A DNA stretch of 5,202 bases from Methanosarcinales archaeon (GCA_030621945.1 JAUXGS010000085.1:1-5202), one strand, 5' to 3'. Positions 1 to 5,187 are shown, counted from the first letter of the stretch. Notes: generated from the letters alone by a model not told the origin. A program made the numbers and translations.

Positions 1-321
1 CGCTCGAACCGCCGTAAGGAAACCGGAGTTTTCAAGAGCTTTATCTTAACTCTTCCTCTACGAACTCCCTCGCAGTACTTTCTGCCTTAGCAGAGGAGAG
101 CTTTCACGGTTTGAACTCAAATGAGAGATCTACCGTTCTTTCTTCGATGTTTTTTTAATAACTTCATCCAGCGAAACAGTTTCCTTTACCTACTCCTCTT
201 CCTCTCCCCCAATTATGAGGTGTCCGAGGCCCTCCTCTTTCAACCTACTCTTTATTCCCTCTAATAACTCACCGACATCTGGAATTGCCTCTTCTATCGC
301 CAACTCAAAAGCTTCTGTCAT
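1..321 (-). pseudogene. Degenerate paralogous copy of the C-terminal domain of the adjacent DUF2226-type gene
   Basis: Read on the minus strand, this stretch aligns to the last ~120 codons of the large gene at 554-2533. The first 46 bases are identical to 566-611; the rest is diverged. From an ATG at 321, 43 codons are open (ending GHLIIGGEEEE, compare GHLILGKEEEEE in the intact protein), then comes an in-frame TAG at 190-192. Further lesions relative to the intact gene are a deletion of about 43 bases at a T-run near 150-156 (frameshift), a CGA-to-TGA change at 104-106, and one extra T near 46-47. A GGGGGTGA Shine-Dalgarno-like site lies at 328-335, six bases before the ATG, so a 43-residue peptide could still be made. 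The left edge of the window cuts the homology, so the true end is not visible. It reads as the remnant of a duplication; a functional short peptide is the less likely alternative. Confidence 0.8.
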
Positions 322-429
322 TACCTTTCACCCCCATTTTTTATTTTGGTGCCGCAACGCTTTATCGGGATCTCGTACGCACCCACGTACTTCTGATAGC
401 GGTCCGATGATCATACATATGAATTAGGA

Positions 430-446
430 GTATATAAAGCTTTTGG
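430..446 (-). promoter_or_regulatory. Archaeal TATA box and BRE upstream of the degenerate copy
   Basis: On the minus strand TTTATATA occupies 438-431, preceded by the A-rich BRE-like CCAAAAGC. Expected initiation is about 27-30 bases downstream, near 404-408, giving a leader of roughly 85 bases before the ATG at 321. The box and following bases resemble the promoter of the Roadblock gene at 2936-2949 (both read AAAAG, then TTTATATACTC, then a CATA..TATGAT stretch). This suggests the promoter was duplicated along with the gene. Confidence 0.55.
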
Positions 447-474
447 CAATTTTTCCAATGGAAAACAATATTGC
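446..474. repeat. Inverted repeat (hairpin) beside the TATA box
   Basis: TTTTCC (451-456) and GGAAAA (460-465) form a 6-bp stem around a 3-base loop. They are extended by GCAAT (446-450) pairing with ATTGC (470-474) across a 4-base bulge. Another GCAAT at 484-488 could pair with the same ATTGC. The repeat touches the upstream side of the minus-strand TATA box and lies about 80-110 bases beyond the stop of the large gene. It could be an operator or a transcript 3'-end structure. No U-tract follows on the minus strand, so a classical terminator is not supported. Confidence 0.35.
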
Positions 475-553
475 TTAATGTGGGCAATAGGGGTTACCGC
501 TACACGTTTACCTTCTGCTTTTTAGGGAGTTAATTCGCATTCTGCATTTTGTG

Positions 554-2533
554 CTATACCATATTCGCTCGAACCGCCGTAAGGAAACCGGAGTTTTCAA
601 GAGCTTTATCTAACTCTTCCTTTACGAGCTCTCTCGCAATACTTTCTGACTTAGCAGAGGAGAGAATTCGCGGTTTGAACTCAAATGAGAGATTTACAGT
701 TCTTCCTTCAATGTTGAGGACATAATTCTTAATATAAATTCGATGCTTCTTCGCCATTTTTTTGATAACTGCATCCACAGTTTCCTTTACTCCCCCCCCT
801 TCTTCTTCCTCTTCTTTCCCGAGTATGAGATGTCCGAGACCCTCCTCTTTCAACTTTCTCTTTAACCCCACTGACAACTCACCGAAATCAGGGATTCCCT
901 CTTCTATCTCCATCTCAGAAGGTAGTTCTATTTTAAAAGGCAGTTTGACCATGTGCCCTTGTGCAGATACAAGAGCAAGCACAGAATCAGGAGCTTTAAG
1001 CATCACTCTGAACTCCTCAATGTGCTCACTTCCTGAAAATAGCACATCCCTCTCCATAGATTCTATAAGCCGGTCCTCTGAGAACAACTGGAATACAACC
1101 TTCATACGCCTCTCCATCAAACGTTCACGGAATTTTAAAGCCCTTTCTGCTGGCATATCCTTTTTAACCTGTTCCCACCTTTCCTCTGTAAGATGTTCCG
1201 GGAATACGAACTTTGCAATACATTTCAGCTCCTCACCAATTGTGTATACGTCCTTATCCAGCTCGGCGGAGAGTTTGAAATCAAACGGAAGGATATCAAA
1301 ACTACTCTCTACCAACCTTTCCAGTTTTCCGCATCTCATCTTTGCAACCGCTTTTGCTTTCCCTGCCTTTTCAACGACCGTTCCGAATTCTCGCCTCGTT
1401 TCCCCTTCAACAGTGATAGTATCCGCTTCAGAGTGCACTTCTTCACCGTCGATTGTGAGAGAGAACAAAACCTCCACTTCGTTCTTCATACCGGAAGGCA
1501 CTGAAATGTTCAAGATACCGAGGAAACCATCACCCACATTATACACCTCCTTTTCAATCTCAAGAGATCCTTTTAGGTCAGAAACGTCAAAAGGGAGTTC
1601 AACGGACTTTTCCTCACCTGCACCTCCAACGGCGGTCACGACCAGCCTTGCAGGTCCAGTTAAATCGCCTTTGAGTTTGAAAGTCTCTTCTAAATCTCTT
1701 TCCTCTTGGATGGTCACTTCCTTCTCTTTCTTCTCTACGAGTTCCCCATCCGCAAATAGCTGGAATATCATGCCAAGCGTCCTTCCCATAAGATACTCCG
1801 GTGCGGTTATCCTTGCAATACATCTCAGCTCCTCAGCTCCGCCCTCTATGAAGGAATCTTTATTGAGTTCAGCAAATAGCTGGAAGTCAAAAGGGAGAAT
1901 TTCTATCTCCTTCCCCACCCCCTTCTCAAACGCTCCAACTGTTATTTGTGTAAGGACCATCGCAACTCCGCAGTCTTTAAGTATAGCTCTGTATTCTTGT
2001 TCCTTCTCGCCACTTGCCAGAACTCCTTTCTCTTCGAAAAGGCATTTCTCATCCGAAGAGATAGAGAACCTTACATCAGCATTATCTGAAATCGGTGCAT
2101 CAACCTTAAAAGTTGCAATAACCTCATCTCCTGCGACATACTCATCGCTATTCGTCTCAAGAGATACGCCGGGAACAAACATTTCAGCGACATCGAGCGG
2201 TGTATTTAGATTTGCCTCGGGATTCCTCCTCTTTATTGCGTTTAGCTCTTCCTCTGTCAGTTCAAAGATATCCAGGTAGCCCCCTCCTTCCAAAAATATC
2301 CCTTCAAGTGCCTCCCTGCCATATCTTTTTATTCCCTGATATGATTCTTCACAACCTACGACTTTACCCTCTTCGAATAGAATTATCTGTTCGGAATAGC
2401 CATCTGCTAAAGCCCTAAAAATACGCACGTAACCATTTAAATGCTCTTCCTTTATTCTCGCCAGCTCTACATCTAACTGGACGTTTTCGAGTCGTATGTC
2501 CTTCTTCAGAGGGCGTCCCGGTGTTAGCTCCAT
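554..2533 (-). CDS. DUF2226-type archaeal protein with four tandem beta-rich modules
   Basis: A 659-residue protein with no visible signal peptide or membrane segment, so probably cytoplasmic. Residues 1-115 resemble the archaeal DUF2226 N-terminal region: GYVRIFRAL (34-42), IILFEEGKVVG (50-60), then a helix and GGGYLDIFELTEEEL (83-97). This pattern also recalls PATAN/DUF4388 domains. Residues about 121-537 are four modules of about 100 residues, each ending in an LPF[DK][FVI] motif (213, 313, 415, 531) and mostly starting with a [VF]Y.[VI]G[DE]-like strand, as in Ig-, macroglobulin- or arrestin-like sandwiches. Modules 1-2 and 3-4 look like a duplicated pair, and module 4 has a charged helical insertion (about 449-477). 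After a Glu run (574-578), residues 585-659 look alpha/beta; this is the part copied in the left-hand pseudogene. The ATG follows the Roadblock stop by 7 bases, which suggests translational coupling; no clear Shine-Dalgarno is seen. Biochemical function is unknown. A scaffold or effector for the Roadblock/GTPase system is inference. Confidence 0.8.
   Translation of the reverse strand: MELTPGRPLKKDIRLENVQLDVELARIKEEHLNGYVRIFRALADGYSEQIILFEEGKVVGCEESYQGIKRYGREALEGIFLEGGGYLDIFELTEEELNAIKRRNPEANLNTPLDVAEMFVPGVSLETNSDEYVAGDEVIATFKVDAPISDNADVRFSISSDEKCLFEEKGVLASGEKEQEYRAILKDCGVAMVLTQITVGAFEKGVGKEIEILPFDFQLFAELNKDSFIEGGAEELRCIARITAPEYLMGRTLGMIFQLFADGELVEKKEKEVTIQEERDLEETFKLKGDLTGPARLVVTAVGGAGEEKSVELPFDVSDLKGSLEIEKEVYNVGDGFLGILNISVPSGMKNEVEVLFSLTIDGEEVHSEADTITVEGETRREFGTVVEKAGKAKAVAKMRCGKLERLVESSFDILPFDFKLSAELDKDVYTIGEELKCIAKFVFPEHLTEERWEQVKKDMPAERALKFRERLMERRMKVVFQLFSEDRLIESMERDVLFSGSEHIEEFRVMLKAPDSVLALVSAQGHMVKLPFKIELPSEMEIEEGIPDFGELSVGLKRKLKEEGLGHLILGKEEEEEGGGVKETVDAVIKKMAKKHRIYIKNYVLNIEGRTVNLSFEFKPRILSSAKSESIARELVKEELDKALENSGFLTAVRANMV
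1213..1235. repeat. Intragenic direct repeat, copy A (module 4)
   Basis: TTGCAATACATTTCAGCTCC followed by TCA is matched at 1813-1835 with a single difference, exactly 600 bases away. On the minus strand it encodes EELKCIAK in module 4, against EELRCIAR in module 2. It marks the internal duplication of a two-module unit about 200 codons long. Confidence 0.7.
1813..1835. repeat. Intragenic direct repeat, copy B (module 2)
   Basis: This is the partner of 1213-1235, with 22 of 23 bases identical and in the same reading frame. The protein around it (LPFDFQLFAELNKD, against LPFDFKLSAELDKD) is also conserved between the two positions, so the similarity extends beyond this short core. Confidence 0.7.
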
Positions 2534-2540
2534 CTCAGAG

Positions 2541-2918
2541 TCATACCAAGTCTTTTATCTCATCAGCGGCCCTACGCATATCAAGGAACACCAGTCCGAG
2601 CTTTGCATCTTTCCTCGCAAGTGTGACAAGGACAGCGTTCTCACCAACGCCTCTCATAAGGAGGTATCCCTCGCTGCCTCTCACATAAACCTCGTTTAAT
2701 TCCCCTCTATCAAGCTCCTTCGTATTCCTCTCACCAGTAGAGACCATCAGTGCGGACATTGCAGCAACAAGCTCCTCATCAGCACCCGAAGGGAGTGCAG
2801 ATGCCATTATAAATCCTTCTGAGCTCGCAACCGCCGCACCTTCGATATCCGGTGAAGTCGCCTCCAACTCCCTTAGTTTTTTATTTAATAGGTCTACTCT
2901 CGCTGCCATAACAATCAT
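2541..2918 (-). CDS. Roadblock/LC7 domain protein (Roadblock 1)
   Basis: A protein of 125 residues (122 from the internal start) with a single Roadblock/LC7 fold. The N-terminal helix is LNKKLRELEA (11-20), followed by strand-turn-strand GAAVASSEGFIMASALP (27-43), a long helix (46-68), a strand pair VYVRGSEGYLLMRGVGENAVLVTLA (77-101), and the family-typical C-terminal helix KLGLVFLDMRRAADEIKDL (106-124). Roadblock proteins dimerise and bind or regulate small GTPases, MglB on MglA being the model. Two starts are possible. The TATA box centre (about 2939) predicts a transcript start near 2909-2913, which favours the ATG at 2909 (MAARVDLL) as a leaderless start over the ATG at 2918. It shares the ASALP motif with Roadblock 2 across the divergent region. 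It is the first gene of the operon with the DUF2226-type gene, 7 bases apart, so the two products probably act together. Confidence 0.9.
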   Translation of the reverse strand: MIVMAARVDLLNKKLRELEATSPDIEGAAVASSEGFIMASALPSGADEELVAAMSALMVSTGERNTKELDRGELNEVYVRGSEGYLLMRGVGENAVLVTLARKDAKLGLVFLDMRRAADEIKDLV

Positions 2919-2934
2919 ATTTTATGTGCAATGA

Positions 2935-2949
2935 GTATATAAACTTTTC
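2935..2949 (-). promoter_or_regulatory. TATA box and BRE of the Roadblock 1-DUF2226 operon
   Basis: On the minus strand GGAAAAG is followed by TTTATATA (2943-2936), a textbook archaeal BRE plus TATA. Its centre is about 30 bases from the ATG at 2909 and about 21 from the ATG at 2918, so initiation probably gives a nearly leaderless mRNA beginning at or close to 2909. No Shine-Dalgarno precedes either ATG, which agrees with leaderless translation. Confidence 0.65.
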
Positions 2950-2974
2950 CATTCAGCAATTCTTTTATGCAAAA

Positions 2975-3469
2975 TCAAATCACTTTGTATTTTATAACAC
3001 ACCAGTCATTTTCTTTTTTTAATGCTCTATTTTCTTCCCGCAATAGTTTCACTTTCTTTTCACAGAAGTAGTTGGCAAATTCCTCTATAAGCCCCGGGAA
3101 GGGACATATTGTTCCCTCTAATTCCGCTTCTCCCACTCCTTTGGGGCAGAACTTACACTTACTGTTTTTTATCCTTACCACAAAATCATCGCCTACTTTC
3201 TCCAACTTCACATCACTGGAGATGGGCGATGCAGAATTAAGAGATTCTATTATTTTTCTGTGTTGCAGTTCAGAATCTTCATTTTTATCAAGTCGAGGGG
3301 GATTTTTCACTTCTGCAAGCATTGCCAAGTATTTCCCCACGCGCTTCGATGCGAGATTCACTACGCCCTGATTCAACATTCCAAACTCATTAAAACCGGC
3401 GAGGAGAGAAGCTATAAAAACATGCCCGGGATTAAGTTCCCTCTCCGCTATCTTTTCTTCAAAATCCAT
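2975..3469 (-). CDS. Uncharacterised Cys-motif protein (possibly V4R-like)
   Basis: A soluble protein of 164 residues that I do not recognise with certainty. The N-terminal half is helical (PGHVFIASLLAGFNEFG at 14-30, then GVVNLASKRVGKYLAMLAE at 35-53), followed by a polar linker (56-75). Residues 86-101 look like beta strands ending in VRI. They lead into a Cys cluster, CKFCP (105-109) and ICPFPGLIEEF (121-131), with further Cys at 136 and 157. Residues 136-155 are Lys/Glu-rich and may form a short coiled coil. The strand-Cys-Cys-helix arrangement recalls V4R (4-vinyl reductase, small-molecule or metal-binding) domains, but the protein is short and the match is only by eye. Three Cys (105, 108, 122) are candidate metal ligands. 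It has its own promoter and lies between the two GTPase/Roadblock operons, so a sensing role in the same system is possible but unproven. Confidence 0.7.
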   Translation of the reverse strand: MDFEEKIAERELNPGHVFIASLLAGFNEFGMLNQGVVNLASKRVGKYLAMLAEVKNPPRLDKNEDSELQHRKIIESLNSASPISSDVKLEKVGDDFVVRIKNSKCKFCPKGVGEAELEGTICPFPGLIEEFANYFCEKKVKLLREENRALKKENDWCVIKYKVI

Positions 3470-3495
3470 TTTCTTATCCTCACTTTATCCTTTTA

Positions 3496-3506
3496 GTTTA
3501 TATATC
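3496..3506. promoter_or_regulatory. TATA box in the divergent intergenic region
   Basis: TTTATATA on the plus strand (3497-3504) reads TATATAAA on the minus strand. Its centre is about 31 bases from the ATG at 3469, the same distance as for Roadblock 1, so it most likely serves the Cys-motif gene. The strict box orientation is plus, however, and it could also fire toward the GTPase operon, starting near 3528. A GTGAGGAT stretch (complement of 3477-3484) precedes the 3469 ATG and could be a weak Shine-Dalgarno only if transcription starts farther upstream. Confidence 0.5.
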
Positions 3507-3570
3507 AAAAAAAGAACCAAAATTTTTCTATTCCCGAGTGGTCTATCTTCCTTCAGGGGGCGCTTTGGTA

Positions 3571-3582
3571 TAACTTTAAATA
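3571..3582 (+). promoter_or_regulatory. Probable TATA box of the Roadblock 2-GTPase-Roadblock 3 operon
   Basis: TAAC followed by TTTAAATA (3575-3582) fits an archaeal TATA box. It predicts initiation near 3604. It lies only 3 bases before the ATG at 3586, so a transcript from here could not contain that ATG; this affects the start chosen for the first gene. Confidence 0.5.
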
Positions 3583-3625
3583 GGAATGGTTTCATATCGA
3601 GTTTTATATCATATCATAACTTCTA

Positions 3626-3631
3626 AGGTGA
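3626..3631 (+). promoter_or_regulatory. Shine-Dalgarno site that supports a TTG start for Roadblock 2
   Basis: AGGTGA is a perfect match to the archaeal Shine-Dalgarno core and is followed, after five bases, by an in-frame TTG at 3637. It lies downstream of the transcript start predicted from the TATA box at 3575-3582. The upstream ATG at 3586 has only an AGGA directly abutting it, which is too close to work. Confidence 0.45.
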
Positions 3632-3636
3632 AAAAG

Positions 3637-4014
3637 TTGGGCTTGAAGGAGGATATAGGAGAAATTCTGAAGGATTCGAAAGAGAGGCCTCAGAGGGGCA
3701 TACTCGGTGTGGCAGTGGTGAAACCAAATGGACAGATGGTGGCTTCGGCGTTACCGAAAGATATAAGCGAGAAGAGATTTGCGGCTATGGCATTGGTAGT
3801 GCTTGGGACTGCAGATAGGGTCTGTGACGAATTGGGTGCCGGCAACATGGTTCAAGCAATTATTGAGGGCAGTAAAATGAAAGCGATTTTGGTGAGTGTT
3901 GGGGAAAAGGCTCTGCTCGCCGGGCTAACATCGAAAGATGCGAACGTTAACTCGGCGCTTTCCGAAATGAAGAGAACCGCCATAAGGGTTAAAAAGGTTA
4001 TGGCGAAATATTAA
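3637..4014 (+). CDS. Roadblock/LC7 domain protein (Roadblock 2), MglB-like
   Basis: First gene of the plus-strand operon. From the TTG start it has 125 residues; from the ATG at 3586 it would have 142, with an extra N-terminus (MVSYRVLYHIITSKVKK) that has no counterpart in the other two Roadblock proteins here. I prefer TTG because of the AGGTGA at 3626-3631 and a TATA box that abuts the ATG, but this is not certain. The fold is clear: strand pair LGVAVVKPNGQMVASALP, helix FAAMALVVLGTADRVCDEL, strands AIIEGSKMKAILVSVGEKALLAGL, and C-terminal helix NSALSEMKRTAIRVKKVM. The ASALP motif is shared with Roadblock 1. The stop is 3 bases before the GTPase ORF, so it is probably a direct partner or GTPase-activating regulator of the GTPase, as MglB is for MglA. 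GAP activity itself is inferred. Confidence 0.88.
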   Translation: MGLKEDIGEILKDSKERPQRGILGVAVVKPNGQMVASALPKDISEKRFAAMALVVLGTADRVCDELGAGNMVQAIIEGSKMKAILVSVGEKALLAGLTSKDANVNSALSEMKRTAIRVKKVMAKY

Positions 4015-4017
4015 ATT

Positions 4018-4539
4018 ATGGGTGTGAAAATGGCAAATTTTGTGAAGATAGTGGTCTTCGGGGCTTTGAATGCGGGAAAAACCACTTTCTTAGAGCGCGC
4101 GAGTAAAAAGAAGTTGAGCGTGAAGGGGAGCTATGAAGGTATGACGACGAGTCTTGATTTCACACAGTTGAACTATAACGGCAAGACGGTACACTTATTC
4201 ACCACTCCGGGACATAGAAGATTTGATTTCATGTGGGAAGTACTTGCAAAAGGGATGAATGGTGCTATTTTGCTTATAGATTCTACCGTTGGGATAACAG
4301 AAGTGGACAGGGAAATAGAGAGTTTGATTGAAAGCAAGGGTGTGCCTTATGTCGTAGCGGTGAACAAGAGTGATTTGGCAAACTTATCTCTGGAAATGGT
4401 GAGAGAAGGGCTGGGCATCTCCGCAAAAGTGCCGGTGATTCCCACCTCTGCGATCTACGGGGATGGTGTGGAGGTAGTCCTTCACAGGTTAATGGAGTTG
4501 GAAAATGAAAGAAGAGGAACTGAGCAAGGTATTGAGTGA
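4018..4539 (+). CDS. MglA/COG2229-type small Ras-like GTPase
   Basis: A protein of 173 residues, a normal size for one Ras-like G domain. P-loop (G1) GALNAGKT is at 15-22, with Lys21 and Thr22 for phosphate and magnesium. Switch I region is MTTSLDF (42-48). G3 is FTTPGHRRF (61-69), G4 is NKSD (116-119) for guanine specificity, and G5 is TSA (143-145). The stretch HLFTTPGHRRFDFMWEVL resembles predicted archaeal GTPases of COG2229 and bacterial MglA. As in MglA (TVPGQ), Thr62 replaces the usual G3 aspartate. Unlike MglA, His66 takes the place of the catalytic Gln, as in translation-factor GTPases. No lipidation site or membrane segment is seen. The start could be the ATG at 4030 (MANFVKIVVFG), which has GGGTG five bases upstream; the longer ATG is kept here. 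It lies between two Roadblock genes, its likely regulators. Confidence 0.92.
   Translation: MGVKMANFVKIVVFGALNAGKTTFLERASKKKLSVKGSYEGMTTSLDFTQLNYNGKTVHLFTTPGHRRFDFMWEVLAKGMNGAILLIDSTVGITEVDREIESLIESKGVPYVVAVNKSDLANLSLEMVREGLGISAKVPVIPTSAIYGDGVEVVLHRLMELENERRGTEQGIE
4494..4497 (+). promoter_or_regulatory. Ribosome binding site of Roadblock 3 inside the GTPase gene
   Basis: GGAG lies seven bases before the ATG at 4505, within the GTPase coding sequence. It fixes the start of Roadblock 3 and makes the 35-base overlap real, consistent with coupled translation of the two products. Confidence 0.55.
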
Positions 4540-4870
4540 GTTGAACGGAGTCTATGGCGTTAGAAATTCGGTAATTACGGGCTTAGATGGCCTTCCAATC
4601 CTGTGGGAGAATTCAAGCGAAGTTTCTTTAATATCGGCGGCGAGTGTGGCAGCTCTCGGTGCTATTGAGGAGATGCTAAAGCAAGTGGGAGAGGGGAAGC
4701 TGGAAAACATACTCGTGGAGTCGGATTCTGAAAAGGTATTTATAAAGAAGATAAAGGAGGAACTTGTTCTCATTCTTTTTGCTCAGAGAAACGCCAATCT
4801 GGGCTTGATAAGGTTGGAGATGCGAAGAGCGACGAAAAAAATAGAGGATATATTTAAAAAGTCGGGATGA
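4505..4870 (+). CDS. Roadblock/LC7 domain protein (Roadblock 3)
   Basis: A protein of 121 residues with the Roadblock layout: N-terminal helix EEELSKVLSELNGVYGV (3-19), strand pair RNSVITGLDGLPILWEN (20-36), helix VSLISAASVAALGAIEEMLKQV (40-61), strands NILVESDSEKVFIKKIKEELVLILFA (68-93), and C-terminal helix NLGLIRLEMRRATKKIEDIF (98-117). It overlaps the GTPase gene by 35 bases in another frame and has a GGAG site seven bases upstream, so the two are co-translated. It is more diverged than Roadblocks 1 and 2 and lacks their ASALP motif (PILWENSS instead), but its C-terminal helix is close to that of Roadblock 1 (MRRA in both). It may form a heterodimer with Roadblock 2 or hold a different face of the GTPase; that is inference. 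It is the last gene of the operon. Confidence 0.88.
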   Translation: MKEEELSKVLSELNGVYGVRNSVITGLDGLPILWENSSEVSLISAASVAALGAIEEMLKQVGEGKLENILVESDSEKVFIKKIKEELVLILFAQRNANLGLIRLEMRRATKKIEDIFKKSG

Positions 4871-5034
4871 GTTGGGAAAAATTTTAAGTGTGTTCTAACC
4901 TTTTTATATTGCGATCGTATACTCATCATCCTGAACGATGGGCGGGTAAGCATGGATTTTCTCATGCCAATCAGTATTTAGGATTTTGGACTTGTGCTCC
5001 TCAATTACTCTCTATGAAACTACCGTTCGCACCA
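4871..5034. other. Unassigned intergenic DNA
   Basis: No gene could be supported here. It contains the possible terminator near 4900 and one short perfect hairpin, GCATG (4950-4954) with CATGC (4963-4967) around an 8-base loop. A plus-strand frame is open from 4888 through 5160, but it has no Shine-Dalgarno, gives an unusual Trp/His/Cys-rich protein, and runs antisense over the Trm1 remnant. The stretch may be part of whatever replaced the rest of the Trm1 gene. Confidence 0.4.
4898..4909 (+). terminator. T-rich stretch after the plus-strand operon, possible terminator
   Basis: ACCTTTTTATATT lies about 30 bases after the stop of Roadblock 3. Archaeal termination commonly uses T-runs without a required hairpin, so this is a plausible site. 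The run is short and no stem precedes it. Confidence 0.3.
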
Positions 5035-5163
5035 TCAGACCTCAAAAGGCGTGACATGCGGTTTCAGACACAAAACCATCTGAGGGTTATAAAACATCGA
5101 CTTGGTGAGTTGCTGCTGTGGTACTATGATTCTAATGTTTTCTTCTGTTATCTCGTATAACAT
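5035..5163 (-). pseudogene. 5' remnant of a tRNA (guanine-26) dimethyltransferase gene (Trm1)
   Basis: From an ATG at 5163 the minus strand reads 42 codons and then TGA. Residues 5-15 (ITEENIRIIVP) and 23-31 (MFYNPQMVL) match the start of archaeal Trm1, whose N-terminus has an EG-x-(VK/AK)-I-x-(V/I)P strand followed by a VFYNP.M..NRD motif. After MVL the expected NRD and the methyltransferase domain are absent; the reading continues with unrelated residues to the stop. A full Trm1 is usually about 350-400 residues, so this is only the first tenth. The promoter and start look intact, which points to a rearrangement or insertion that removed the rest rather than gradual decay. A functional short peptide cannot be excluded, but no role is known. 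Confidence 0.6.
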
Positions 5164-5187
5164 CTGTTACAGAGAAATAGGGGAGGT

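Noticed and set aside
190..192. In-frame TAG in the degenerate copy as a possible pyrrolysine codon
   Set aside because: The reading frame is broken about 40 bases later by a 43-base deletion, followed by further lesions, so readthrough would not restore the domain.
375..390. GTACG/CGTAC stem with flanking complementary bases, as a possible riboswitch in the leader of the degenerate copy
   Set aside because: The stem is only five base pairs, the outer pairings are interrupted, and it matches no riboswitch consensus I know. A protein-like frame covers the same bases.
762..2279. A 505-codon open frame on the plus strand opposite the DUF2226-type gene
   Set aside because: It is Ser/Pro/Phe-rich low-complexity sequence, as expected from the antisense of a Glu/Lys-rich gene. 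The minus-strand reading has recognisable domains, internal repeats and operon context.
4915..5045. Possible C/D box guide RNA (minus-strand ATGATGA near 4922-4928; CTGA elsewhere)
   Set aside because: No CTGA box D lies at a suitable distance downstream of the box C-like sequence, and no matching C'/D' pair is present.
4888..5160. A 90-codon plus-strand frame after the GTPase operon
   Set aside because: It has no Shine-Dalgarno, an unusual composition, no recognisable family, and its second half is antisense to the Trm1-like remnant. It may be chance or part of a degraded element.
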